Source: an uncultured Propionimicrobium sp.
GTDB lineage: Bacteria; Actinomycetota; Actinomycetes; Propionibacteriales; Propionibacteriaceae
DNA: 64,000 bases
Direction: 5' to 3'
NCBI GenBank assembly: GCA_946221385.1
Contig: CAMIGX010000009.1
Location: forward strand, 20,421 to 84,420
Part shown: positions 1 through 8,816 of the stretch, piece after piece
Position numbering within the stretch: position 1 is the first letter of the stretch
Layout of the letters: each line of letters opens with the position of its first letter
Notes under the pieces: generated by a model
Told to the model about the DNA's origin: nothing
Database searches by the model: none
What the model saw: the letters and a program-made list of their open reading frames with translations, nothing else
Program-made: the position numbers and the translations under genes

Positions 1-120
1 CTCAGGAGCGAGCTGGTTCAGCGGGATGGAAGGCCCCTCGGGTTCCTTGACCACAGATCGGGCCACCCCGACGTCGGTGTTCGGCGCGAGGAATGACGGC
101 CTAGCGTTGTCGTTGCTCAT
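1..120 (-). CDS. Partial protein downstream of moxR, N-terminus only
   Basis: Forty codons are visible from an ATG at position 120 before the window edge cuts the gene. The visible peptide starts MSNDNARPSFLAP and is Pro-rich and polar, with no recognisable domain. It lies 15 bp downstream of the MoxR ATPase stop, on the same strand, so it is almost certainly the next gene of that operon. Genes in this position are often DUF58 proteins, the usual partners of MoxR ATPases. That identity is inference from context only, since the DUF58 domain itself would lie outside the window. No strong Shine-Dalgarno is seen before the ATG. Confidence 0.6.
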   Translation of the reverse strand, partial: MSNDNARPSFLAPNTDVGVARSVVKEPEGPSIPLNQLAPE

Positions 121-135
121 CGGTTCAGGCAGCGA

Positions 136-1359
136 TTAGCGGGCGCCCTGGTTCCACACCGGGGTCGGCGCTGGCACCATCGCCAAGATGCGTTCGACGA
201 CTTGACTGGCCTGAATATTATCTGCGATCGCGTCAAAGCTGAGCGTAATTCGGTGGCTCATGACGTCTGGGGCGACGGCCTGCACGTCAGCGGGCAAGAC
301 ATAATCGCGGCCGTGGATCAACGCCAGGGCACGAGCAGCTGCTGTCAAACCCAGCGTGGAACGTGACGAGTTACCGATCGAGATGACCTTAGCCAAGTCG
401 GGCATGCCGAAATCGGCTGGGTTACGCGTCGCCATGACTAGTCGGACGATGTATTCGGCGACCAAATTGTGCACGAAGACCTTGTTGGCTAGGCCTTGCA
501 GCTCGAGGGTCAATTGCGGATTCAGCACGGGATTAGACTCAGGCGCTCGCACCGACATGCGGCGCAGAATTTCGAATTCTTCATTGCCATTTGGATATGG
601 CACGTCGACCTTGAGCAAGAAACGATCTCGCTGCGCTTCGGGTAGCGGATAGACGCCCTCAGATTCGACCGGGTTTTGGGTCGCGATGACGATGAACGGC
701 TCGGGCAGCTTGTGGGTCGTGCCGGCGATGGTGACCTGCTTTTCGGCCATCAGCTCCAGCATCGCCGACTGTACTTTTGCCGGGGCCCGGTTAATTTCGT
801 CAGCTAGCACGAAGTTGACGAAGACCGGGCCGAGCTCGGTGTCGAAGGTCTCTCGCGCAGCCGAGTAGACACGCGTGCCGACGATGTCAGAGGGCACCAA
901 GTCAGGGGTGAACTGCACGCGCGCGAATGAGCCGCCTACGACCCGGGCAAAGGTACGCACCGCCAGCGTCTTTGCCGTACCGGGAACGCCCTCAAGCAGA
1001 ATGTGGCCCTTAGCTAGCAGACCGACCATCAGCTGCTCGACCATGTGCGTCTGGCCGACGATGACCCGCTGAACCTGGCCAATTGCTTCACTGATCAGCT
1101 GTGACGCCCGGGCGACATCTAGCTCTTGACCGCTCGAACCCTGCGCTCGAAGCGAAGCGCTTTGAACTGCCGATGGCTTTTCCGGGCTGGCTGGGCGGTT
1201 GCCGTTGGGCTGGCTGCCAGTCGTTGGCGTCATCGCGGAATGTCCGGACGGATTTGCCCGACGATTAGGGTCTTGTTGACCGGCGTCCGACCAATTTTGG
1301 GGACGAGAACCTTGCGGGGTCTGGTTGCCATAGGGGTTGGCGTTGGGACCTTGTGACAT
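136..1359 (-). CDS. MoxR family AAA+ ATPase
   Basis: 407 residues. The first ~80 are Pro/Asn/Gln-rich and probably disordered. The AAA+ core follows: Walker A GVPGTAKT near residue 125, Walker B VLADEINRAP near 185, sensor-1 region with IATQNPVE near 230, and arginine-finger region QRDRFLLKVD. The C-terminal lid spans about 290-400. MoxR ATPases act as chaperones that help assemble or activate metal-binding or membrane-surface complexes with a VWA or DUF58 partner. The next gene on this strand begins 15 bp after the stop, consistent with such an operon. The start is supported by an AGGAGACG Shine-Dalgarno in front of the ATG at 1359. The substrate is unknown. Confidence 0.93.
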   Translation of the reverse strand: MSQGPNANPYGNQTPQGSRPQNWSDAGQQDPNRRANPSGHSAMTPTTGSQPNGNRPASPEKPSAVQSASLRAQGSSGQELDVARASQLISEAIGQVQRVIVGQTHMVEQLMVGLLAKGHILLEGVPGTAKTLAVRTFARVVGGSFARVQFTPDLVPSDIVGTRVYSAARETFDTELGPVFVNFVLADEINRAPAKVQSAMLELMAEKQVTIAGTTHKLPEPFIVIATQNPVESEGVYPLPEAQRDRFLLKVDVPYPNGNEEFEILRRMSVRAPESNPVLNPQLTLELQGLANKVFVHNLVAEYIVRLVMATRNPADFGMPDLAKVISIGNSSRSTLGLTAAARALALIHGRDYVLPADVQAVAPDVMSHRITLSFDAIADNIQASQVVERILAMVPAPTPVWNQGAR

Positions 1360-1484
1360 TCTTGTGCGTCTCCTGACTTTCGCCGGCGATCAACGAGGAC
1401 CGCACCGCGCTCAACTTTAGCAATCCAATGCTGCTGTCAGCCGCGCGAAAGCCCGAGCTACTGGCTGGATGTGGTGAAATTGCC

Positions 1485-2441
1485 ATGATGAGCGAATCGA
1501 GCAACGTCCCACGTAGCGGCCCTGACGGGGCCGGATCTGCTGCTCCCCACGGTCGGCAGCCCACAGCCGCTGACCCGAGCACTGCGGCTGTAGCCACCCA
1601 GCTCGGTGCGGATACTCCGCAACCCTTCCCATTGCTCGTGACTGATCCGCCGAAGATCGGCGATTTTTGGCTCGATGCGCGGTTGACTGCCAGCGAAACT
1701 GGCGTCGTCTATTTCGCGCACGCTGACGACCAGCCCAGCGTCTTGTTGTTGATGCTCAACTCGGGCGCCGCTCATGACGCGGCGGCACGCGACCGGCTGG
1801 CCGGCGAGGTCAACAAACTGCATTCCGACACCGTCATCGCGCGTGGCGGCCAAGGCCAAAATACGGGTCGGCTCGCCGGTAAATTCCGTAGTGAACTCGA
1901 CGATCCGGTGCCGGCTAGCGCCCAGCCGATCGCGCCGTGGGTCGCACTGGCCTATGACGCATCGCCCGCCGCGCTCGCTGAAGCCGACCGACTATTGCGT
2001 GCCGTCGACCTATCTCGCACCCCAGCGTTAGGGGCGGTCTCCGGGCCCGGCTATGACCTGCCGTGGCGATCTGATGCGAGCACCGGCCACTGGCGGGTTT
2101 GGCCCTTGACGTGGCCAGGGCGCCACGATCGGGCTGGTTGGGTGCCGCTGGCGGTCTCTTGGTTATTTACCGTGCTACTAGCTGCGCTAGCGCTGCTGAT
2201 CGCGGTGCTGCTGTTCCAAAATGCGCCGCCAGAACAACCACAGCCGCCGGTCGGCACATTGGCTTCAGAGGATCCAAATGCTTCTAGTTCCGCCTCTCCG
2301 ATCGAATCTTCTGCCTCCGCCTCGCCTTCCCCTTCCGAAGGCGAACACGAATCACCGTCGAAGGATCCTTCGATGCAGTCAACTGGCGAAGAATCCGCTA
2401 GTGCTAGCGGAAGTCCGAGTAAACGAAACGAGAGGCTGTGA
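1485..2441 (+). CDS. Unknown single-TM protein with Ser-rich tail
   Basis: I do not recognise a named family. I chose the ATG at 1485 (MMSESSN); an in-frame ATG 57 bp upstream also exists. From this start it is 318 residues. Residues ~1-45 are low-complexity. A compact region follows that begins IGDFWLDARL and includes ETGVVYFA, which resembles the glycine-loop strand pair of a Ser/Thr kinase N-lobe but lacks the catalytic motifs. One strong transmembrane segment lies near residues 215-240 (SWLFTVLLAALALLIAVLLF). The last ~70 residues are Ser/Pro/Glu-rich and would be outside the membrane. It diverges from moxR and its stop overlaps the following HAD gene (TGATG), so the two are coupled. A membrane-anchored sensor or pseudokinase-like role is speculation. 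Confidence 0.75.
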   Translation: MMSESSNVPRSGPDGAGSAAPHGRQPTAADPSTAAVATQLGADTPQPFPLLVTDPPKIGDFWLDARLTASETGVVYFAHADDQPSVLLLMLNSGAAHDAAARDRLAGEVNKLHSDTVIARGGQGQNTGRLAGKFRSELDDPVPASAQPIAPWVALAYDASPAALAEADRLLRAVDLSRTPALGAVSGPGYDLPWRSDASTGHWRVWPLTWPGRHDRAGWVPLAVSWLFTVLLAALALLIAVLLFQNAPPEQPQPPVGTLASEDPNASSSASPIESSASASPSPSEGEHESPSKDPSMQSTGEESASASGSPSKRNERL

Positions 2442-3265
2442 TGGAAATCGTCCAGACTAAGCCGCGGTTATTTGTCACCGATCTCGATGGCACCTTTCTG
2501 GGCGCCGACGGAGAACTCAGTGAAATCAATTTGGAGGCTGTCCACCAGGCCAATGCGGCCGGCGTTCCGACCGTAATCGCTACCGGACGGCCGCTGCGAA
2601 TCTTGGACGTCATCGAGCCGCTGCGCGAATTCAATCCGCTGTTGATCTCGTGCAATGGGGCGATCATCAAGCGGCTGGCTGATGATGAGCTATTGCATGT
2701 GCAAGCTGTCGACAGTTCACTGGCCCTGGCCGTAGCCGCGCAGCTGCGCGACGAGCTCGGCGAGCGAATCAGCTTCGCGGTGGAATATCCCTACGGTTGG
2801 GCGCGAGAGGCTAGCTACGTCGCAAATCCGCATTTTGCTGACGCAGATCTGATCACAGATGTCGAGCAAGCGCTGAGCGCTGGGCAGCCGGTCGTCAAAT
2901 TGCTAGTGCAAGGTAAACAGCTACCGACCAACGTCCTAGACGAACTCGCCAGCCCGATCGCCAACGATCGGTTGACTACCACTTATTCGTCGATCACTGA
3001 AGATGGATTGATCGAGATCGGCGCTCCGGGGGTCAGTAAAGCCAGCGCACTGCAGCAGATTTTGGATGACCTGAATATCCCAGCTGACGAAGTCGCCGCC
3101 TTTGGTGATATGCCTAATGATCTGGAGATGTTGCAGCTAGTCGGGATGCCCTATCGGATGGACGAATGCCATCATGCCCTCGAAGTGGCTGGCTTCCCCA
3201 GCGCTGGCAGTAACGCCGATTCTGGCGTCGGACGTAGCATGCTCGATTTGCTCGCCGTTAACTAA
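2441..3265 (+). CDS. Cof-type HAD-IIB family hydrolase
   Basis: 274 residues, typical of the Cof/YidA class of small-molecule phosphatases. HAD motif I is VTDLDGTFL near residue 12 with the two catalytic Asp. Motif II is VIATGRPLR near 45. Motif III Lys lies in the GVSKASAL region (~200), and motif IV is FGDMPNDLEM (~222). The C2B cap lies between motifs II and III. The ATG at 2441 overlaps the upstream stop (TGATG); a GTG at 2438 is an alternative. Cof proteins dephosphorylate sugar phosphates, PLP, FMN or similar metabolites, and the substrate cannot be read from sequence. The unrelated membrane protein upstream gives no hint beyond co-expression. Confidence 0.9.
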   Translation: MEIVQTKPRLFVTDLDGTFLGADGELSEINLEAVHQANAAGVPTVIATGRPLRILDVIEPLREFNPLLISCNGAIIKRLADDELLHVQAVDSSLALAVAAQLRDELGERISFAVEYPYGWAREASYVANPHFADADLITDVEQALSAGQPVVKLLVQGKQLPTNVLDELASPIANDRLTTTYSSITEDGLIEIGAPGVSKASALQQILDDLNIPADEVAAFGDMPNDLEMLQLVGMPYRMDECHHALEVAGFPSAGSNADSGVGRSMLDLLAVN

Positions 3266-3463
3266 TGACGGCCCCATCCGCCAACTGAGCAGACAATTGA
3301 CTGGACATCAAGATGGTCTGCCGACCACTAGTCAGTACGGCTGACTGGTAATTGTTTGGCCGCTAAAAGTAGCCTATGCACAGCTTCGCAAGTCACGCCG
3401 CTGCGTCGTCATGCATTCGTCAGCGCACGATATTCCGCGCGTGACTACGCAGAATGCACCTAA

Positions 3464-3537
3464 GGGCCGTTAGCTCAGCAGGTTAGAGCAGAGGACTCAT
3501 AATCCTTTGGTCGCGGGTTCGAGCCCCGCACGGCCTA
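3464..3537 (+). tRNA. tRNA with CAT anticodon (elongator Met or Ile2)
   Basis: A 74-nt cloverleaf without encoded CCA. The acceptor stem is GGGCCGT/ACGGCCT with a G1-U72 wobble, and the discriminator is A. The D arm is TAGCTCAGCAGGTTAGAGC, the anticodon stem GAGGA/TCCTT with loop CTCATAA (anticodon CAT), and the T stem GCGGG/CCCGC. It is not initiator tRNA because the anticodon stem lacks three consecutive G-C pairs. The CTTTGGTCG variable-loop context resembles bacterial Ile2 tRNAs whose C34 becomes lysidine, so an isoleucine identity is a real alternative to methionine. The last three bases are shared with the otsB stop codon on the other strand. Confidence 0.93.
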
Positions 3538-4377
3538 CTTTTCTGCTAACTCGTCAGCGAGTTCACTCAGCCAAGCGACGAGTTCTGTTTGAGATTCGAA
3601 TACCAGGTCTGCGCGTTCAGCAACTCGCGGCTGCTCTTCTGAGCGGACCGCAATCTTGAACGCCAACTTGCCGTCAGCCTGCCACTCATCGAGCACGTCG
3701 AAAGCTGCCAGATCGCCAAGATCGTCACCCATGAAAACCAACGACTGCGGCTCGAACTGGGCAATCAGATCGCGTACCGCATCACCCTTCGTCAGCCGCG
3801 CGGAACGCAGTTCAAGAACGAATTTGCCCGGCTCGACGTGCAAATCATGTCGATCAGCGATCTGTCGCAATTCAGTTTCTAGATGCGCTAGCGCTCCAGC
3901 TGGATCGTCGGTTCGACGGGTGTGCACGCCGATGGCCAACTTCTTATCCTCGACGTGCACGCCCGCCATGCTTGGGGCATCTTCGTCGGCTTTCGCACGG
4001 TCCAATAGCTCTTCGATCTCGTCGAGTGCCGCCGCAATGGATTCTGGCTGCTCAGGAATGTCGAATTCGTCATTGGCGGCCGTCCAGCGTTCGACGCCAT
4101 ATTGCCCAATCGCTATGACATTCGGCGCCCCGCTCAAGTTTTGCAAGCCGGCCAATTTATGGACGGTGCGCACATCTCGTCCAGTAACGATGGCGACCGC
4201 TAGGACACGCTGGCTGATCCGTTCAAGCGCGTCGATAGCGCCATCTGCGGGGCGAGCCGCCATCGGATCTGGAACGATCGGCGACAGCGTCCCGTCAAAA
4301 TCCGAGCACAGCAACAATCGGTCCGGCTCGGTAAGGATTGCGGCGGTGATTTCATCGGCACTCTTTGCGACGCTCAT
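3535..4377 (-). CDS. otsB: Trehalose-6-phosphate phosphatase
   Basis: 280 residues, HAD superfamily. Dephosphorylates trehalose 6-phosphate to trehalose, the second step of the OtsAB pathway. Visible motifs are CSDFDGTLSPIV near residue 25 (catalytic Asp pair), VTGRD near 65, a Lys region in RLTKGDAV near 198, and GDDLGDLAAFDVL near 220. The last is the variant of GDDxTDE found in many actinobacterial OtsB proteins. The gene diverges from otsA across a 72-bp intergenic region. The ATG at 4377 has no Shine-Dalgarno, but a TAGGCT -10 element lies six bases upstream, so the mRNA is probably leaderless. The stop codon falls in the 3' end of the convergent tRNA gene. Confidence 0.95.
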   Translation of the reverse strand: MSVAKSADEITAAILTEPDRLLLCSDFDGTLSPIVPDPMAARPADGAIDALERISQRVLAVAIVTGRDVRTVHKLAGLQNLSGAPNVIAIGQYGVERWTAANDEFDIPEQPESIAAALDEIEELLDRAKADEDAPSMAGVHVEDKKLAIGVHTRRTDDPAGALAHLETELRQIADRHDLHVEPGKFVLELRSARLTKGDAVRDLIAQFEPQSLVFMGDDLGDLAAFDVLDEWQADGKLAFKIAVRSEEQPRVAERADLVFESQTELVAWLSELADELAEK

Positions 4378-4449
4378 GACTCGAGCCTATGTGTTGACCG
4401 ACTGTGCCGTCCGGGCACGGGACAGATTGGTGCTCGCTAGGCTGAACTC
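4378..4449. promoter_or_regulatory. Divergent otsB/otsA promoter region
   Basis: Seventy-two bases separate the two trehalose genes. On the minus strand TAGGCT (4384-4389) sits 6 nt before the otsB ATG. On the plus strand TAGGCT (4438-4443) sits 6 nt before the otsA ATG. Both match the actinobacterial TAnnnT -10 box and would place the transcription start at or within a base or two of the start codon. No Shine-Dalgarno is present on either side. Both transcripts are therefore predicted to be leaderless. Confidence 0.6.
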
Positions 4450-5880
4450 ATGGCCAAACAGAAAGCAACCAAGATCGTTGAGCGTTCCACGAGCTTCGTC
4501 GTGGTTTCAAACCGGTTGCCGGTCGATCGTTCTTTCGACGATCAAGGCAATGCCCAATGGTCTATGTCGCCTGGCGGCTTAGTGACAGCTCTGGGCCCGG
4601 TCATGAACGCGCAAGGTGGCGCGTGGGTTGGCTGGCCCGGCAAACCTGACGAACAGGTCGACCCATTTGAGTGGCAAAATTACTCGGTCGTGCCGGTCGA
4701 ATTGTCTACCGAAGATGTCGAAGACTTCTACGAGGGCATGTCGAATTCTACGATTTGGCCGCTTTATCACGACTGCATCGTCAATCCTGAATTTCACCGT
4801 GAATGGTGGGATGCATATGTGCGCGTCAATCAAAGATTTGCTGACGAAGTAATTCGTATAACCGCCCACGACGGCATTGTCTGGGTGCAGGATTATCAAC
4901 TGCAGTTAGTCCCGAAGATGGTTCGCGAACAACGTCCGGACGTCAAAATCGGTTTCTTCTTGCACATTCCATTCCCGCCGACGGAATTGTTCATGCAATT
5001 GCCTTGGCGTCGGCAGATCATCGAGGGCCTGTTGGGTGCTGACATCGTCGGTTTCCAGGTGCCGAGCGCCGCGTCCAATTTCCGCGCACTGGCCCGTCGT
5101 CTGGTGGACGGCAAGCCTGGTCGCGACACTTTGGTGACTGCCGACGGACGCACCGTGACCGCACGTGCCTATCCGATTTCGCTGGACTCGAAGGCGCTTC
5201 GAGAACAGGCGCAATCTGACGAAGTCAAGGCCAAGATGGCTGAGCTGCTCGAGGACCTCAATCACCCCCGTCGCATCTTCCTGGGCGTTGATCGCCTCGA
5301 CTACACCAAGGGGCTGCGACACCGAGTCCGCGCCTTCGGCGAGCTCTTCAGCGCCGGTGAATTGGATCCCCGCGAAGATGTCTATCTGCAATTGGCTACC
5401 CCGTCGCGAGAACGGGTAGATGAATATCAAAAATTGCATGATGAAATCGATGTCATGGTTGGCCGGATTAATTCTCAAGAAGGCGCTTTTGGACGGCCGC
5501 CAATTCAATATCTTTATACCTCGGTAGATAAAGTCACGCTGTGTGCGTTATATCAAATTGCTGACGTCTGCGTGGTCACGCCATTGCGGGACGGCATGAA
5601 TCTGGTCGCGAAAGAATATTTAGTCGCCCATGAATCCGATGAGGGCGCGCTAGTGCTTTCAGAATTCGCTGGCGCTGCCCTGGAATTGAAGCAGGCGTAC
5701 ATGGTCAATCCTTATGACCTAAATGGCATGAAGAGCGAGATCATGAAGGCCGCGACTGACACTAAAGCCAATCGCAGCCGAAAGATGCGCGCGCTGCGTA
5801 AGCAGGTATTGACCCATGACATCGAGTTATGGGCGAAGAATTTCCTGGACGATTTGGGCGTCGAAACCGACGACGAGTGA
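4450..5880 (+). CDS. otsA: Trehalose-6-phosphate synthase (GT20)
   Basis: 476 residues, the usual size for OtsA. Transfers glucose from a nucleotide sugar to glucose 6-phosphate to give trehalose 6-phosphate. Family motifs are all present: VVVSNRLPVDR near residue 17, SPGGLVTAL near 40 (phosphate-binding loop), WVQDYQLQLVP near 147, FFLHIPFPP near 170, DRLDYTKGL near 280, and LRDGMNLVAKEYL near 380. It works with the divergently transcribed OtsB to make trehalose, a compatible solute and, in actinobacteria, a cell-envelope precursor. The ATG has a leaderless-type -10 box directly upstream. The next gene is convergent, 49 bp away. Confidence 0.97.
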   Translation: MAKQKATKIVERSTSFVVVSNRLPVDRSFDDQGNAQWSMSPGGLVTALGPVMNAQGGAWVGWPGKPDEQVDPFEWQNYSVVPVELSTEDVEDFYEGMSNSTIWPLYHDCIVNPEFHREWWDAYVRVNQRFADEVIRITAHDGIVWVQDYQLQLVPKMVREQRPDVKIGFFLHIPFPPTELFMQLPWRRQIIEGLLGADIVGFQVPSAASNFRALARRLVDGKPGRDTLVTADGRTVTARAYPISLDSKALREQAQSDEVKAKMAELLEDLNHPRRIFLGVDRLDYTKGLRHRVRAFGELFSAGELDPREDVYLQLATPSRERVDEYQKLHDEIDVMVGRINSQEGAFGRPPIQYLYTSVDKVTLCALYQIADVCVVTPLRDGMNLVAKEYLVAHESDEGALVLSEFAGAALELKQAYMVNPYDLNGMKSEIMKAATDTKANRSRKMRALRKQVLTHDIELWAKNFLDDLGVETDDE

Positions 5881-5929
5881 GGCTGCACTACTCCGGGCGT
5901 AGCCCACGTGGGGTGGCCAGCTAGCTCGG

Positions 5930-7444
5930 TCAACGCAAGAGATCGCGCCCGATCTTCAAAGCTTTCGCTAGGCTCTTCGCGTACTGCTCGCGCGGCAGTT
6001 GGTTGGCCATGATGTTCATGAAGCGGGTCTGCGTCACATTGCGCGGTTCGGTGTACTTGGTGATGCCGTGTTCACCGTGCCGTCGTCCGGTGCCTGATTT
6101 CTTCCAGCCGCCCATTGGCGCGTCCAGGGCCGACCAGGCCGGCGCATAGCCCTCATTGATATTGACGGTGCCGGTCTGCAGCCGTCGCGCGATTGCACGT
6201 CCAGTACGCGGCGCGGCCCACACCGAGGAATTCAGCCCGTACGACGTGTCGTTGGCCTTGGCGATCGCCTCGTCGATGCTGTCGACGATTTCCAGGTAGA
6301 CCACCGGGCCGAAGACCTCGTCGCGATAGAGAGCAGCCTCTGGGGGCACATTGGTCAAGACCGTGGGCGCGTAAAAGGTCTCGCCAAGCTCACGCAACCG
6401 GGTACCGCCCGCCAGCACCGTCGCGCCCTTGTCGACCGCATCATTGACCATGCGTTCGATCAGATCGGTGTGTTCGACCGAAATCTGGGAGCCCATGTCG
6501 ATCTCCCAATCCCTGTCGGGTCCGACGCGCATCGCCTTGACGCGGGCGACGAAAGCCGCGATGAACTGCTCAGCGACGTCTTTGTGCACGTATATCCGCT
6601 CGATCGAGATGCACAGCTGGCCGGAGTTGCCGTAGCAAGCATTCCAGGCTCCATCGACAGCGCGCTGCAGGTCGGCGTCAGGGGCGACGATCATCGCGTT
6701 CTTGCCGCCGAGTTCCATCGAATAGTCGATCAGGCGTGCCGCGGCTTGCGTCGCGAGCTTTTCGCCGGTCGCAGTCGACCCGGTGAACATCAGATAGTCG
6801 CAGCGCTCGACGATAGCCTGCCCGACCTCGCTGCCACGTCCGGTGACGATCATGAACAGGTCCCCTGGCAAACCGGCCTTGATGAGCAATTTCTTAGCTA
6901 GCTGCGCCGATAGTGGGGTTTGGGTGTCTGGCTTGACGACCACCGCATTGCCGGCCATGATCGCCGCCAGCGCGTCGGAAACAGCTAAGGCAAGCGGATA
7001 GTTGAATGGCGCGATGACGCCCACCACACCCTTCGGTGGCCGTTGCTCCCAAACGCTGGTGAGCAATGGTATGGGCCCGCGGCGGCGCCGGTCGCGCAAG
7101 GCTTGCGGGCCGTGATAAGCGCAATAGCGCGCCGTCAACGCGACATCGAGGATCTCTTCTAAGGCGCTGAGCCGGTTCTTGCCGTTTTCGGCTTGGATGA
7201 GATCCATCAGTTCGGCGCGATGGTCGATGACCAAATTGTGGAAGCGTAAGAAGATGTCTCGGCGATGCCGAAACGTGGTCTTTTCCCAGCCGCCTTGCGC
7301 GATGCGTGCCTGCTCAAAGGCAGCTGCGACATCGGCCGCGTCGTGCAAAATCTGTTGACCGATGACTTTGCCGTCTTGGGGGCTGATGACGTCACGAATT
7401 TCCCGGTCGGTTTGCGAATCCAAAGTGCTTTGCTGATCGGCCAT
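5930..7444 (-). CDS. Succinate-semialdehyde dehydrogenase, aldehyde dehydrogenase family
   Basis: 504 residues, full-length aldehyde dehydrogenase. NAD(P) site: APFNYPLAL near residue 148 and VVKPDTQTP near 175. Catalytic Glu is in MELGGKNAM (~247). Nucleophile Cys is in NSGQLCISIERIYV (~282). The C-terminal motif APMGGWKKSGTGRRHG is near 455. The overall sequence, including GPQALRDRRRRGPIP, is that of the actinobacterial GabD2-like group. It would oxidise succinate semialdehyde to succinate, feeding the TCA cycle from GABA or an alpha-ketoglutarate shunt. No GABA transaminase lies nearby, so the physiological aldehyde is uncertain. A TATCAT box 6 nt before the ATG suggests leaderless transcription. 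It is convergent with otsA. Confidence 0.85.
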   Translation of the reverse strand: MADQQSTLDSQTDREIRDVISPQDGKVIGQQILHDAADVAAAFEQARIAQGGWEKTTFRHRRDIFLRFHNLVIDHRAELMDLIQAENGKNRLSALEEILDVALTARYCAYHGPQALRDRRRRGPIPLLTSVWEQRPPKGVVGVIAPFNYPLALAVSDALAAIMAGNAVVVKPDTQTPLSAQLAKKLLIKAGLPGDLFMIVTGRGSEVGQAIVERCDYLMFTGSTATGEKLATQAAARLIDYSMELGGKNAMIVAPDADLQRAVDGAWNACYGNSGQLCISIERIYVHKDVAEQFIAAFVARVKAMRVGPDRDWEIDMGSQISVEHTDLIERMVNDAVDKGATVLAGGTRLRELGETFYAPTVLTNVPPEAALYRDEVFGPVVYLEIVDSIDEAIAKANDTSYGLNSSVWAAPRTGRAIARRLQTGTVNINEGYAPAWSALDAPMGGWKKSGTGRRHGEHGITKYTEPRNVTQTRFMNIMANQLPREQYAKSLAKALKIGRDLLR

Positions 7445-7587
7445 GACTCGATGATATGAAATGAGACCGGACGCTATCGCTGCGCGTCACTGACAAACGG
7501 CTAAAGCGGGGATGCAGACGCGGCATTGCTTAGCTCGATGAACATCTGCACAGGACTCGCAGAGTAAAGAGTCGGAAAATAAAAGAG

Positions 7588-7660
7588 CTCCCCCGCCTGG
7601 ACTCGAACCAGGAACCCTCTGATTAACAGTCAGATGCTCTGCCAATTGAGCTACAGGGGA
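7588..7660 (-). tRNA. tRNA-Asn (GTT)
   Basis: 73 nt on the minus strand. Acceptor TCCCCTG/CGGGGGA, discriminator G, D arm TAGCTCAATTGGCAGAGC, anticodon loop CTGTTAA (anticodon GTT), T loop TTCGAGT. No encoded CCA. All stems pair. A 207-bp reading frame across this gene is an artefact of the tRNA sequence. Confidence 0.97.
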
Positions 7661-7862
7661 TTGCGTTCTCGACGCGAGAATCGACATTAGCACCAGCCAG
7701 CTGACGAACCAAACCGGTCGTGCCGCTGACCCGTCGCCAGCTGCACTCTCAACATCTGAGTGGACGCAATCTCAACCTAATCTCCACCGCTAGGACGATT
7801 CTTGAGATCAACTGACGAAGTTAAGCTCACGGCATCACCCTCGATTACGAAGAGAGCCGCTA

Positions 7863-8714
7863 ATGCATCGCCGTCAGTCCCTCGCGCTCATCTGCGCAGT
7901 CGGCATGGTCACTGCCTTGATCGTCTATTTCGTCATACCAGTCTCTCCGATGCGCACTGCTTTCAACCGGGACATGCGTCGGTTCAGCAGCGACCAGAAA
8001 TTTTCGATCGATGACGTCTTCACCGCCGATGATTTCGCAGACTTCCCGAAAGCAGTTCAGAAGTTTGCGCAAAATTCTGGCCTAGTTGGTCAACCAAAAA
8101 TGAATTATGTCAAGGTAACTTTCCAGGAAACAGATTTCAAGAGGTCAAGAACAAGTAATCCGCTTCGCATCAGCTACACGCAATATAATTTCGCAGCCAG
8201 GCCGACTCGTCTGGCACTAATCCAAACGAGCATGTTTGGCGTTCCATTTGAGGGATATGACTATCTCAAGGATGGCCGGGGCGGCATGAAGGGTCAGCTA
8301 GCTAAATCAATCACTCTGTTCCACGAGCGTGGCCAAATCATGGACAAGGCAGCGCTATGCACATATCTGGCGGAATCTTTACTCGTCCCATCAGCTCTGC
8401 TCAACAGGTCGATCGATTTCGAGGAAATCAGTTCACGTGAAGTTCGAGCCACGATCACCTCCCAGGGCACTTCCGCTAGCGGCATCTTCAAATTCAACGA
8501 AGATTTCATGTTCGAGAGTTTCTATACCGAAGATCGAGCAGCAGTATCTGATGATGGCACTATCGAATACATTCCGTGGACCGCAAATTGCTCGGATCAT
8601 GCAGTAAACAAGAATGGCATAATCCAACCCCGCAGCATGTCTGCAACTTGGAATTACCCGGGAGAAGATTTCACCTATTTCGACGGTCGAGTAGACGACA
8701 TTGTTTACGGTTGA
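7863..8714 (+). CDS. Unknown membrane-anchored or exported protein
   Basis: 283 residues, no family recognised. The N-terminus is MHRRQSLALICAVGMVTALIV, a basic start plus one hydrophobic segment (residues ~6-26). It is therefore either a signal anchor or an uncleaved signal peptide with the rest outside the cell. The remainder is soluble, rich in Phe, Tyr and Ser, with two Cys (~158 and ~250). A purine-rich AGAGAG precedes the ATG. Codons are visibly AT-richer than those of the flanking core genes (many AAT, TTT, ATA), and the gene follows directly on a tRNA gene. Both are consistent with acquisition, but no integrase or repeat is seen. Confidence 0.7.
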   Translation: MHRRQSLALICAVGMVTALIVYFVIPVSPMRTAFNRDMRRFSSDQKFSIDDVFTADDFADFPKAVQKFAQNSGLVGQPKMNYVKVTFQETDFKRSRTSNPLRISYTQYNFAARPTRLALIQTSMFGVPFEGYDYLKDGRGGMKGQLAKSITLFHERGQIMDKAALCTYLAESLLVPSALLNRSIDFEEISSREVRATITSQGTSASGIFKFNEDFMFESFYTEDRAAVSDDGTIEYIPWTANCSDHAVNKNGIIQPRSMSATWNYPGEDFTYFDGRVDDIVYG

Positions 8715-8816
8715 GCATTTCAGCTCTCACTTGGGATCGTGTCGACCAGAACTATCAAGTCTTAAGTGTTTCTCGTAGCCAGTCTTTGAATTTTCGATCC
8801 GCCAACCCGTTTTAGA

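Noticed and set aside
7487..7693. Minus-strand reading frame of 68 codons containing AQLAEHLTVNQRVPGSSP
   Set aside because: It is the translation of tRNA-Asn (7588-7660). This peptide is a well-known database artefact.
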